Source: Thereva unica
Taxonomy: Eukaryota; Arthropoda; Insecta; Diptera; Therevidae
Direction: 5' to 3'
NCBI GenBank assembly: GCA_949987705.1
Contig: OX465282.1
Location: forward strand, 12,078,501 to 12,142,500
Length of the DNA stretch: 64,000 bases
The position numbers were made by a program, and so were the translations under genes. Positions 33,621 to 44,450 of the stretch are shown here, one piece after another; the first letter of the stretch is position 1; each line of letters begins with the position of its first letter. The notes beneath the pieces were generated by a model. The model ran no database searches and was not told the DNA's origin. It saw nothing but the letters and a program-made list of their open reading frames with translations.

Positions 33621-35774
33621 TTGGGAATCAGTTCTAGGTTTTAGATAGGCTAAGAAACTAATGAGACATTTTGTCTCGAGGGATGTTATCACTCTAAACA
33701 AAGCAATATATCTACCTCAATAGACAAAGTGCCAAATCCCCATGAAAGGTGATAAAACTTCCACTTGTCTTCTCTGTAAGTGACCTGCTCTGATGTGGCT
33801 TAGAAGAATAACGTTGATCAGAAAGCTTCTGTGCCATACTCACATACAGGGCCGGCACTTGATTTGTTTGAGCTCGGCGCAGTATACCATATTGCGCCCC
33901 CGTCAGCTGTTCATTTTTTTATAGCAGTGAAGAGTAATGGAAAAAGGCACAAACACTTTGTGAAGGCATGGGCACACTTTTTAATTTTTTTTTTTTTTTT
34001 CGAATTTCTTATATTGCACCAGGTGCAACTAGACCATTTGAACCTATGAAAGCCTGTGTCCAGTCAGGATTTGCTGCGGGATCTTAATTTTGTGCTAGGT
34101 TTGCTTGAGCTTTAACTTTACAAAACTCTCTCGCTAATCTTGCTTTTTGAGGCTTCGTACTGCTTAAGCTTCTGGTAGATGGCCTTCGGCGCCATGGCCA
34201 CCATTCTTCACACATATACCAACCTCATCATCTACTGCAGGATGTTTTTCGGTTTTCCTCCCCAGGCAATTTTAAGCAGAATCCTGGGTTCCGCCGTTAA
34301 TAAAGGTCTCTATGCCGTTGCTTTCATATTCCAAGGTATAATCGGTGGTCACTGAACTCCATGTATTAGTTTGGACAAAGAAAGCGCTTTCAACAACTTC
34401 GGCACGCTCAACAATTGCAGAACAGATGCAATCCAGGTGTCTCTCTCCCAAATTATTTATCTATAATAGCACGATTAGTGCGAACTGCAAATCAAGAACT
34501 ATCACACCGTGCCGGCCAAGAATAAGCGACAAAAACAGGCGAACGAAATGGAGCTGATTGGCCACACCTTGCAAAGGTTAAAGAAAAAACACACAAACAC
34601 TCTGTGCCGTTCCTTTGATAAACCAAAATGAAGGCACGGGAACATTGTCTCAATTTCTTTAAATGCTCCATCAAATTGCGCCCGGTGCAAGTGCACCATT
34701 TGCGCCTATGAAAGCACCGCCCCTGCTCACATAGAAATAATACACAAAAGAGAATGTTTCCAACTTGTATTTTTTCCAGTAAAAGTCTAGATATGAACAT
34801 TTTAAACATACCTCAGCAACTAAATGATGTTATCTGATGCCTCTTTCTCTTGAAACTGAAACAAGAAGCACCACCATGGAATCCAATAGCCATAAACAAT
34901 GGCCTTTAAGCATTTGCCAGTAAATTTCACATAAAATCCAACAAATCAACCTTATAACCTCCTAAAGGCGCACCCATACACATATAAACCATCCCATACG
35001 TATCCTTAATTCACTTAAAGTAGAAAATAAATTCTAAAAGAATTGAAACGAGAGAATGAAGTAAAAAAAAAGAGATTGAAGAATATAAAAAAAAAATAAA
35101 TAACAAAAGCAAACCTGAAAGGGTTACATACCGTGTAATGAGTACGTTCAAGTAACAAAAGGCACCTGGAAGGCTAGAAATTGAAATTGAAGAGAGTATC
35201 ACAGCACAATATTCACAGCACCAGCCCCAAACCACCCCCAACCCACCGACCTGGGGCAGGCTGCACAGCTCTAAATCCACATTTTGTCCTATGCTCGTCA
35301 GCCCTTATACAGGGGAACAGGCAGGAAAATTAAATCGCAAAACAAGACAACTGAAGCAGATTCAAAGCCCCCTGCAATGGGGTGAAATTGCTGAGGTAAT
35401 GGGGGAAAAGAAATGCATTTTTACCCCCAAAGGCAGAGATAGATATTTTTTTCTTTCTAGAGCAAACAAATAAAGATGCAGAAAAAATAGTGGAAACAAA
35501 TGCAGGCATTTTTCTCTAGGATCTGTGGTAAAGGGTTTTGGGTTAGTGATTTGGTTTATGGTTTGTATAGCTTTTTTTATTTCTGTATGTGGAGAATTTA
35601 AATAGATTAGTAACTTTTGACACATTTCCAAGTGATGGGGATGTTACGTACAGTCAAGTTTTAAATTGGTTTTGTAGGAGTTGGAGATTTCAACCTAAGA
35701 GGTTATCAAGTCAGATTGTTTTGGACAAGCTATATGCTCTTTATGTTCAGTCCCTTAACTCAGTCCTGTATTAA
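33621..35774. other. Repeat debris
   Basis: Holds two copies of a dispersed repeat (33845-34060 and 34600-34735, see separate entry). A LINE scrap at about 34500-34570 resembles the RRAGQE...GERNG...WPHL part of the element at 30542, out of frame. The rest, including 34740-35774, shows nothing recognisable. Confidence 0.4.
34600..34735 (-). repeat. Dispersed repeat family with GGTGCACTTGCACCGGGCGC core
   Basis: Related copies: 33845-34060, 34600-34735 (-), 37735-37890 (+), 38375-38490 (+), 47325-47410 and 48190-48275 (-). All share a core like TGCACTTGCACCGGGCGCAA beside a GGCGGTGCTTTCATAGGTGC segment. Copies are diverged and variable in length. Class unknown. Confidence 0.6.
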
Positions 35775-36007
35775 CACATTTATGACTAGATTCAACCCAG
35801 ATTCTACCCAGGTTCAACCCAGCCATAGACTGGGTTGAAGTTGTAACTGAAATCAACTCAGCTATCCTCCCTGGGTCGAGTTGATATTTTGCCTCATATA
35901 TACGGATGGAGTTGTAATTGGGCTGAAGTGACATTTGTTTTGTTTGTTTACCACGATATACGCTGGTCGAAACCTTGACTCAACTTTTCAACCTAGTCAT
36001 AAATGTG
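35775..36007. mobile_element. MITE, 233 bp
   Basis: The ends are inverted repeats CACATTTATGACTAG (left) and CTAGTCATAAATGTG (right). The interior repeats CAACCCAG/CTGGGTTGA. A related but more decayed stretch lies at about 7155-7325 in intron 1 of gene 1 (both have CTGGGT-GAGTTGA and ATACGGA). Confidence 0.65.
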
Positions 36008-36009
36008 GT

Positions 36010-36450
36010 ATATCAGGGACTTGGAGGTGGAGAATGGGATGGCACAGAAGGGTTGTGAGCCCTGGACCAGCGTCTTAGACATTTTCCTCACGAGTTTGTC
36101 CACAGTCTCTTTGTCCTTGATATCCCAGTGTCCGGGGATATCAGCATAGCGAAGCATATTTTTCCTGACCAGGCGCTGGAGTACGTCAAATTTCCCTGAA
36201 AATATTTTGGAAGAAAATTTCCACGATTAGTGTGCCCTGGTGACGACAGATTGAACGCCCAAAAATAATGTAAGGCGTTTTTCAAATTTTTCTCAAGGTT
36301 GAGCCTAGAGCTGGTCTCAATGTTATGAATTTTAGGCTGGAACACAGAGGCCCACCTTAGAGACCTTAGAGTTGGACACCAGCCCCTGTACCCTGTTCCA
36401 TGTTTAGCCCATCGATAAACCAGTAGAGGTTTCTTGAACCCCTAAAAAAA
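36010..36450 (-). pseudogene. Jockey/R1-like LINE RNase H fragment
   Basis: The minus strand shows, in shifting frames, LYWFIDGLNMEQGTGAGV (start of RNase H, near 36400), SVFQPKIHNI (36340) and, near 36100-36150, GH-DIKDKETVDKLVRKMSK, the usual GH-GI-GNE-AD-LAR block. The same LINE family is at 28866 and 58240. Confidence 0.55.
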
Positions 36451-37409
36451 TGAGTTTCTTCTAGCATGTAGCAGGCACGCACAGTGTCAATTGATACCAG
36501 GGAGTCTTATTTTTAATTAAGCGTGCATGCTAGCCGGCGCTTTGTGGCCTAATGTGTACCTACAGCATGCTAGGTGCTGGCGGGTTTCATTTTTACTTGG
36601 GAGTAAAACTCGCCCGCTCCTAACATGCACACTCTCGCCACAGGCATGCACTCTCTAGCCACAGAAATGCATACACTCGCCACAAGCATGCACTGTCACT
36701 TCATTCCTCTACTTCATCCGTCTACTTCGTCCCTCCTGACTTTGATCCTATACACGAGAATCAAGACGAGATTAACCGCATGCCTTCTACCGGACATATC
36801 TAGCAGAGCTCTGCATTGCTATACTAGCTTGAGAGCACTTATACAGGCTTGACTATCAATGAAAATTCTAATACTACATCGTTATGTAAGCTCTAGTTTT
36901 ATTGGCTGGCAAGCCTTCAGAATCTTAAGCAACTCTGCTTGAAAGATACCTGCGTGCAACGGAAGGTGTTAGTGCAATAATTTGTTATGGCCTCTAGATA
37001 GTCCCATGATCCAACGCTCTCTAATGTCTTTGTGTCGTCGGTGAATATCCATAGAACTTTTATACGACGTCTTCATTTCTTCACTCTCACGTCGTTGTCT
37101 TTGCTGAAAGTCAATCTAGGGGATGATACCTGAGAAACAATAAGACTCACCCGTTCTCAGCCTGCAACAGGCACGCGCAGCGTCAGAACGCCTGCATGAC
37201 ACCCAAAACAAACCGGTACGCCAAAGAAAAAAAAATAACTCACCCGCACTGAACAAGAAACAGAGACGGCACGCCTGAGTAAAAATTATACGTTCCCAAA
37301 TGCACGTTGCTACAGGCATTTATGAATATAAAAGACTCATGGAATAGGCCAATCAAAGCACTTTTCGCTCACAGTTGTTTAGACTGTTTAAAAAAAACGG
37401 GCAATTATC
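36451..37409. other. Unassigned stretch
   Basis: A short run of related units around ATGCACACTCTCGCCACAGG lies at 36623-36695. Otherwise no gene, repeat or motif that I can name. Confidence 0.3.
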
Positions 37410-37544
37410 TTCCTTCCTTCACGTCTCCCTCTCTTTACTATCTTCCGCCTAGAGCAGCTGTTCGACTTGCACTCTATACGAAAAAATAGATTGTCAACAG
37501 AATAAAGGGCCGTCCTGAGCCTCCAGTCTTTCACATAAAAAAAT
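37410..37544 (+). mobile_element. SINE 3'-end fragment
   Basis: Matches the last third of the SINE at 11920-12407: the CTAGAGC-GCTGTTCGAC block, the ACGAAAAAATAGATTGTC internal A-run region and a final CACATAAAAAAA. Confidence 0.75.
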
Positions 37545-37734
37545 GACCATAAAGGGTTCGATTAGCGTACTCAGTTAACCGGCGCTCGTTCGATTGCGAG
37601 GGTCAAGCAGCATTGAATGTTGTTTGTACTTCGTTGGGGGACTGCCTTCTTAAACGATAAAATGACACTCGCGTTTGGAATGGTCAATTACGAATATATT
37701 CATATCTGTAACAAAGGCAAAGCAGAGCGCACAA

Positions 37735-38490
37735 ACAGGGGCAGCACTTTCATAGGTGCAAAAGGTGCACTTGCAACGGGCACAATTTCAGAAAATAAAT
37801 TAAAAAAAAATTGAAACTGGTGTCTTTGTCCATTGTCCTTCAATGCGCCCACAAAATGAACTACACCGGGCGCAAAAAACAAGCGCCGACCTTGCCTCTT
37901 ATGCCAGTAGAGAACCACGATCATTCACTCTGCTAGTGCGGAAGAAGGATATTAGAGGGGTCTTAAATTAGGTAATGAGAGCTACAACTCATCTGCCTGG
38001 GAGGACTACAAGGCCAGAAAAAAAAGTAATGAAATAAAACAATATGTCGAGGAAGAAGAGCGTCATGGTCGACGAAATTCTGCATACCTACAGAATATAT
38101 CCGAAAGTCTCAAAGTTCATGAGCAAATGAGGAGGATGGCAGAAAAGCTGGAGGAATCTAGTAAAATCATGATGGAAGTTCACTCTCCAGGAAGATATTT
38201 TTCGGGTAGGCATTGCGGGTATTTGAAATTAAATAAAAACGAGTTTGTACTGAGATTGAGTTGATAGGATCGTGATAGAAGAGGGATTGGAACTTGCTAT
38301 AGCAACATTTTTCCCAATCAATTAATTGCGGCTTGACGAACTATTCTCCATTTTCTCCAATGCGACAAGAAGGTCATGGCACTTAAATAGTGGAGGTGCT
38401 TTCATATGTGCAAATGGTGCACTTGCACCGGGCGCGATTCGACTCGGAGGCAATTTTTTCCATTGTCCTTCACTGCGATCAAAAAATGGG
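37735..38490 (+). repeat. Two copies of the dispersed GGTGCAC repeat around a coding-like stretch
   Basis: Copies at 37735-37890 and 38375-38490 share the TTTCATA-GTGCAAA-GGTGCACTTGCA core. Between them, 37953-38266 is open for about 105 codons without an early ATG. It encodes charged, coiled-coil-like text (SSAWEDYKARKKSNEIKQYV and LKVHEQMRRMAEKLEESSK). This could be LINE linker sequence or an exon remnant; no splice sites that decide this were found. Confidence 0.35.
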
Positions 38491-39272
38491 CGTCAGCCCT
38501 TCGCACAAACCGTTCATAGTCGGTTCACCTTGAAAATTGTAATAATTTTCTTCAAACACGTTTTTATTATTTCTTATTTGGCTTAGTACAAGCTTTCGTT
38601 CACTCAGATTGAGTTTTCCTGAAAAATTCTCCATTTTTTCGCGTTCCACACGTCTTATACCCTAAAGAGATTTTACGTGTGGATATATGCGTCTTCGTGT
38701 GTAAGACCGATTATGGACATAGCATCTTATGGATACACAAAAGCCTCTTTGCTCGCATAGACATCATGCTCCTTATGTCTCGGCTTCACCAGCGAAACTT
38801 CACAAGTTCGAGCAAATTGGTATACTGAACTTCAGTTCAGACCTCAGTTCCCATACATTTTCACATAATGAACTCAGGATAAATTAAATCTCAGTTCGCC
38901 CAACAGAACATCGAACTGAAGTCGAACTTTAAAAAGAGAGTAATCAACTGGAATAATGGAGTATCATTCCAGTGAGCTTTTGCATTTCTAACCAGGGGGG
39001 GGGGAAGCAACAACAATTTCAAGCACGAACTGAACATGCCAACCTGTGAAGCCACTTAAGCGGACTGAACTGAACTTTATTATTGAACTAAGGTCGATAA
39101 AAGCATTTGCGTCTCTATGATGATATAATTGGCCTAATAGACCAATAAGTATTTACGGTCATCGATATTATGAAGAATAGGACGACATTTTAGACAACGA
39201 TGATTATGGCTAATTGCAATCAACGTAAAGTTGATTTAAATGATTATTCTCACCAGACATCACCAGAGCGGA
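38491..39272. other. Intergenic stretch upstream of DUF1091 gene 2
   Basis: Contains a region rich in GAACTTCAGTTCAG-like inverted words (about 38825-39100), perhaps a decayed MITE, and a G9 run near 38996. Nothing else recognised. Confidence 0.3.
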
Positions 39273-39278
39273 TATAAA
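39273..39278 (+). promoter_or_regulatory. Candidate TATA box of DUF1091 gene 2
   Basis: TATAAA about 147 nt before the ATG at 39420. A start near 39305 would leave a leader of about 110 nt. It is the only canonical TATA word close upstream. Confidence 0.4.
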
Positions 39279-39419
39279 CTGTTTAGATAATGGCTTTCGA
39301 GCCTCATTAAATTTTTACTAATGATGCCAAATTATTGACAGCATAATTTTAACTTACGTACGACAATCTGACCTCAACACAATCCGTGATTACTGTGGCA
39401 CGATTCTACAATATTCACG

Positions 39420-40376
39420 ATGACTGCTTGTATTTTATTGAACATTCTTCTGATTTTAACTATAGTCCAACTGGTAAAAACCAACATAGTTTTCAATAAT
39501 ATTTATTATCAACAATTTCTTATGTTTTCTAGGCAACATCATCGCTGTCTTTTGTTGAAATCAGAACAAGAACCAACACCCGACAATTAATAATATCAAA
39601 AAAAGTTGTCGATGAACAATCGCTGTATCTAAATGCATCATTTTTGGAAACTGTATCGGGGCGGTTGTATCTGAATATGAATATAAAAAAATTCGTTAAT
39701 AATAGATTTATTCAATACACAAAACGTAAAACTTATGATTTTTGTAAGTTTTTGGAGAATTTCCCAAAAGATAAACTTTTATTCAGTATTTATGGTGGGA
39801 TTATGCAAGATACATTTATTGTATCGTGTCCATTGAGAACGGTACAGAAAACACTATTTATAATATATATAAAAATTATAAAAAATATAAAAAAATATTT
39901 TTCTGTTATAATTCCAGGGATTTTATAACCTAGACAATTTTCGTGTAAGAACAAAATATATTCCAGCCGATACAGAAAGTGGTGCCTATCGACTGTCATT
40001 GGAACTGACGCAAATCTTGTCAGAAACATCGAAAGTTGCTAGTTTTCGTTTTGTTTGCTTGTATGAACAAGAGAATGAAAATGAAACTGAAAGTGCTGAA
40101 GTAGAAAATAACGAAGAAAAAGCCGTGGAAGTTTTACCGGTGGATACTAGTTCAGATGTAGATAATGGTGAGGCTGGTCCAAAAGATGATACTGAGAATA
40201 ATGATACAGAATTGAATGATGAAGAAAATGCCGATGCGGAAGCAACAAACACAGAAAATGATGATGTTGTTGGTCCTACAGAAGGAGAAGCTGTCGCAGA
40301 AGAAGCAGACATTAATAATAATGAAGAAATTGAAGATGCAGATGGAGAAAATGGCGTCGATGTAATAAAAAAATAA
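39420..40376 (+). CDS. DUF1091-family secreted protein with acidic tail, gene 2 (3 exons)
   Basis: Exons 39420-39473, 39533-39841 and 39918-40376 join in frame to 273 residues. Exon 1 encodes an 18-residue hydrophobic signal (MTACILLNILLILTIVQL) and stops at a codon boundary, as in gene 1. Introns are 59 and 76 bp with GT-AG ends (GTAAAA..TTTCTAG, GTACAG..TTCCAG). The body shows the DUF1091 pattern: YDFCKFLENF, then FIVSCPLRTGFYNLDNFRV, which puts intron 2 at the same place in the CP...G motif as intron 2 of gene 1. Odd feature: after the domain (about residue 175) come about 100 residues very rich in Glu, Asp and Asn, absent from genes 1 and 3. An AATAAA at 40387 ends the gene. Role unknown; probably a secreted small-molecule or lipid carrier by family analogy. 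Confidence 0.85.
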
Positions 40377-40386
40377 CGAAGATTTT

Positions 40387-40392
40387 AATAAA
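40387..40392 (+). terminator. Polyadenylation signal of DUF1091 gene 2
   Basis: AATAAA starting 11 nt after the stop codon. Very close, but it is the only canonical signal before the foldback element. Confidence 0.55.
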
Positions 40393-40614
40393 ATAATTGC
40401 TATAATTTTTTTTGTTATGAAGGATTTTTTACTTCTTGTGCATGACAAAGGTGTGCGCTTCATCCAAGGATCGCGGAAAGAGTACAGTTCTGTCGCAGCG
40501 TAAAACGTTTACGCGTGGCAGTGTACCTCAAGTTACATTACATCAAGGCCAACATAATCTGGTATCGTAGCTTCAAAACGTCTCCAAGTCAAAGTAAGAA
40601 GAGGTTTCTAAATT

Positions 40615-40781
40615 GGAAGTGTTTAACGACACACAAAAACGCGACACTCGAAACGCGAAAAACTCGAAAAACGCGACACGCGACCCTCGAAAGTGAAACT
40701 GGAAGTGCGACGTTGCCACTTTTTCATAAACACGCGAAAAACGCGATTCTTAAAGTAATCAAAAAGGTAAGTATTCAAAAG
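40615..40781 (+). repeat. Left terminal inverted repeat of the foldback element
   Basis: Non-array arm of 167 bp with its own internal short words (ACGCGACAC, CGCGAAAAAC). One mismatch to the right arm near 40685 (GACCCTCG against GACACTCG). Confidence 0.9.
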
Positions 40782-40789
40782 ATGTACAT

Positions 40790-43186
40790 CCGCATTGCCG
40801 CACTGCGGCAATGCGGCAGTGCGGCAATGCGGCAGGGCGGCAGTGCGGCAGTGCGGCAATGCGGCAATGCGGCAATGCGGCAGTGCGGCAGTGCGACAAT
40901 GCGGCAATGCGGCAGTGCAATTCCCGCATTGCCGCATTACCGCATTCCCGCATTGCCGCATTCCCGCATTGCCGCATTCCCGCATTCCCGCATTGCCGCA
41001 TTCCCGCATTCCATTACCGCATTCCCGCATTGCCGCATTCCCGCATTGCCGCATTCCCGCATTGCCGCATTCCCGCATTGCCGCATTCCCGCATTGCCGC
41101 ATTGCCGCATTCCCGCATTGCCGCATTGCCGCATTCCCGCATTCCCGCGTTGCCGCATTCCCGCATTGCCGCATTGCCGCACTGCCGCATTCCCGCATTG
41201 CCGCATTGCTGCATTCCCGCATTCCCGCATTGCCGCATTCCCACATTCCCGCGTTGCCGCATTCCCGCATTGCCGCATTCCCGCATTCCCGCATTCCCGC
41301 ATTCCCGCGTTGCCGCATTCCCGCATTCCCGCATTGCCGCATTCCCGCATTGCCGCATTCCCGCATTCCCGCATTCCCGCATTCCCGCGTTGCCGCATTC
41401 CCGCATTCCCGCATTGCCGCATTCCCGCATTGCCGCATTCCCGCATTGCCGCATTCCCGCATTGCCGCATTACCGCATTCCCGCAGTCCCGCATTCCCGC
41501 ATTGCATTGCCGCATTCCCGCATTGCCGCATTCCCGCATTGCCGCTTTCCCGCATTCCCGCATTCCCGCAATCCCGCATTGCCGCATTCCCGCATTGCCG
41601 CATTCCCGCATTGCCGCATTCCCGCATTGCCGCATTGCCGCATTACCGCATTCCCGCATGGCCGCATTCCCGCATTGCCGCATTCCCGCATTGCCGCATT
41701 CCCGCATTGCCGCATTCCCGCATTCCCGCATTGCGCATTCCCGCATTGCCGCATTCCCGCATTGCCGCTTTGCCGCATTCCCGCATTGCCGCATTCCCGC
41801 ATTGCCGCATTACCGCATTCCCGCATTCCCGCAATCCCGCATTCCCGCATTCCCGCATTGCCGCATTGCCGCATTCCCGCATTGCCGCATTCCCGTATTG
41901 CCGCATTCCCGCATTGCTGCATTCCCGCATTCCCGCGTTGCCGCATTCCCGCATTCCCGCATTGCCGCATTCCCGCATTGCCGCATTGCCGCATTCCCGC
42001 ATGGCCGCATTCCCGCATTGCCGCATTCCTGCATTCCCGCATTCCCGCATTGCCGCATTCCCGCATTCCCGCGTTGCCGCATTCCCGCATTCCCGCATTG
42101 CCGCATTCCCGCATTGCCGCATTCCCGCATGGCCGCATTCCCGCATTGCCGCATTCCTGCATTCCCGCATTCCCGCATTCCCGCATTGCCGCATTCCCGC
42201 ATTGCCGCATTCCCGTATTCCCGCATGGCCGCATTCCCGCAATGCGGGAATGCGGGAATGCGGCAATGCGGGAATGCGGCCATGCGGGAATGCGGCAATG
42301 CGGGAATGCGGGAATGCAGGAATGCGGCAATGCGGGAATGCGGCAATGCGGCAATGCGGGAATGCGGGAATGCGGCAATGCGGGAATGCGCAATGCGGGA
42401 ATGCGGCAATGCGGGAATGCGGCAATGCGGGAATGCGGCAATGCGGGAATGCGCAATGCGGGAATGCGGCAATGCGGGAATGCGGCAATGCGGCAATGCG
42501 GGAATGCGGCAATGCGGGAATGCGGCCATGCGGGAATGCGGGAATGCGGGAATGCGGCAATGCGGGAATGCGGCAGTGCGGCAATGCGGCAGTGCGGCAG
42601 TGCGGCAATGCGGCAGTGCGGCAATGCGGCAATGCGGGAATGCGGCAATGCGGGAATGCGGGAATGCGGCAACACGGGAATGCGGCAATGCGGGAATGCG
42701 GGAATGCGGCAATGCGGCAATGCGGCAATGCGACAATGCGGGAATGCGGCAATACGGCAATGCGGGAATACGGTAATGCGGGAATGCGGCAATGCGGGAA
42801 TGCGGCAATGCGGGAATGCGGGAATGCGGCAATGCGGGAATGCGGCAATGCGGGAATGCGGCAATGCGGCAATGCGGGAATGCGGCAATGCGGGAATGCG
42901 GCCATGCGGGAATGCGGCAATGCGGGAATGCGGCAATGCGGGAATGCGGCAATGCGGGAATGCGGCAATGCGGGAATGCGGGAATGCGGCAATGCGGGAA
43001 TGCGGCAATGCGGGAATGCGGTAATGCGGCAATGCGGGAATTGCCGCATTGCCGCATTGCCGCACCGCCGCACTGCCGCACTGCCGCACTGCCGCATTGC
43101 CGCATTGCCGCACTGCCGCATTGTCGCACTGCCGCACTGCCGCATTGCCGCATTGCCGCACTGCCGCTTTGCCGCACTGCCGCATT
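40790..43186. repeat. 8-bp minisatellite arrays, four blocks of alternating orientation
   Basis: Units are GCATTCCC and GCATTGCC, with a GCACTGCC/GCAGTGCG variant confined to the outer blocks. The central switch at 42240 (CATTCCCGC-AAT-GCGGGAATG) makes a stem with a 3-nt loop. Outer switches lie at 40918 and 43040 beside AATTCCCGC and GGGAATTGCC. Because 8 is not a multiple of 3 and the unit has no stop, all six frames stay open for hundreds of codons; these frames are not genes. Confidence 0.95.
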
Positions 43187-43353
43187 CTTTTGAATACTTA
43201 CCTTTTTGATTACTTTAAGAATCGCGTTTTTCGCGTGTTTATGAAAAAGTGGCAACGTCGCACTTCCAGTTTCACTTTCGAGTGTCGCGTGTCGCGTTTT
43301 TCGAGTTTTTCGCGTTTCGAGTGTCGCGTTTTTGTGTGTCGTTAAACACTTCC
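43187..43353 (-). repeat. Right terminal inverted repeat of the foldback element
   Basis: Reverse complement of the left arm, followed directly by the 9-bp target duplication. Confidence 0.9.
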
Positions 43354-43362
43354 TTCTAAATT

Positions 43363-43945
43363 CACAATGTCTGATCGCAGCCTGAAAACTTCAAAGAAAA
43401 TGATACGTTGTCTCCTTGTTGCTTGTTCCTCGATACAGCTAGATCATTGAGTGCTGTATAAAATTCTCTATCTGGCCGAATATTCCCCAATCCACCAGTG
43501 TCCTATGATGATCGACACGATCTTGGCCATTAATGATGATCAAACCCAAGAACATCTTGGTCTTGCACAGTTCGTCTTGGTTTTGGTATTGCGAGCATAG
43601 CTGGGTCTTGTTCTTGGTCTTGTTACATGTGCAAAACCAAGACAAGACTGAAAGGCCAAGATCATTTTTGCTTATCACTACTGGCGATGTCCGTCCACGG
43701 CATGATCAAGGGGTCTGCTTGTTGTAGTTAGGCTTAATCTTTCTAGCTAGTCCTGGTGTATGATGCTAAGTCAGGCGGAGAGTTTTCTTGGACATATTTC
43801 AATCAACTTAGACATTATATGTATAGGTGGCTCCTAGTGCTTGGGTTACCATTTCGTTATGCGAAACAAGATTCCCTTGCTGCTGGCTTTTGAGGATTGC
43901 CATCACTTCCTCATATAAAACACTGACAGTATTGTGACAGCGATA
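43363..43945. other. Unassigned stretch after the foldback element
   Basis: Contains a cluster of CTTGGTCTTG/CAAGACCAAG-like words (43550-43670), perhaps the interior of a decayed element. No gene seen. Confidence 0.3.
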
Positions 43946-44450
43946 TTACTTTTGGAGATTTAAAAAGAAGGAGAACTTTAATTTAAAGCCATCTGTGAGC
44001 AAGATGTTGTAGCGTTTGCCATGTTGAAAGCTTTCCCATATCTCTCTGGTGGAAATCTGAACATCGAAGCCTGGATTGAAATTTGTGTTTGGTTTTATGT
44101 ACACAGAAGCCCCATAAACTGTTGCCTGTTGTAGAAAGCGTAGCATATTGGCGGTGCAAGGTGTTTGCTGGGTGATATTTAGGTTAAAATTTTATACATT
44201 ACTTAATAACTAAATTGGTTTTCTGTATTTTAGCTGCTGTTGGTGCCCAGTGTTTGGTTTGGGAAGGACGTGTCTTCAGGAAACCTCGCAGAGAAGTATT
44301 TTGTATTTATAGGTTCACTGATGGCGATTGTGTTCTTATGAACTCTTTAGGTGGATGTCCAACAGGAGGCAACAGATCGAGAACTACCTTCATCACTTCA
44401 CTATACAGAGCTTTCATTACTCCGAGACATAGTTCATTTTAGACTTAGCC
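43946..44450 (-). pseudogene. Jockey/R1-like LINE fragment (end of RT, start of RNase H)
   Basis: Minus strand: VVLDLLPPVGHPPKEFIR in one frame near 44340-44390, then QATVYGASVYIKP and DGFKLKFSF (43970-44140), corresponding to the usual FTDGSKLK of RNase H. Same order as the element at 28866. Frames shift, so it is a relic. Confidence 0.45.

Larger units (their letters stand above)
40615..43353. mobile_element. Foldback (FB-type) transposon with inverted 8-bp repeat arrays
   Basis: Terminal inverted repeats of 167 bp (40615-40781 and 43187-43353) differ at one base that I can see. Both outer ends start GGAAGTGTTTAACGACAC. The element is flanked by a 9-bp duplication, TTCTAAATT (40606-40614 and 43354-43362). 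The whole interior is an 8-bp repeat, GCATTCCC/GCATTGCC, arranged in alternating orientation: reversed about 40800-40918, forward 40920-42240, reversed 42241-43039, forward 43040-43186. Thus the element is one giant imperfect palindrome. A 9-bp duplication and long repetitive inverted arms match Drosophila FB and some Mutator-like elements. No transposase is encoded. Confidence 0.93.

Noticed and set aside
40515..43345. Six-frame open frames of 300-800 codons made of RECGNAGM- or PALPHSRI-type repeats
   Set aside because: They are by-products of an 8-bp repeat without stop codons; every frame of both strands is open. The boundaries coincide with the foldback element, not with gene signals.
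43946..44146. Small gene on the minus strand ending in FKLKFSFFLNL
   Set aside because: Motif order and the neighbouring VVLDLLPP text match a LINE reverse transcriptase to RNase H transition.
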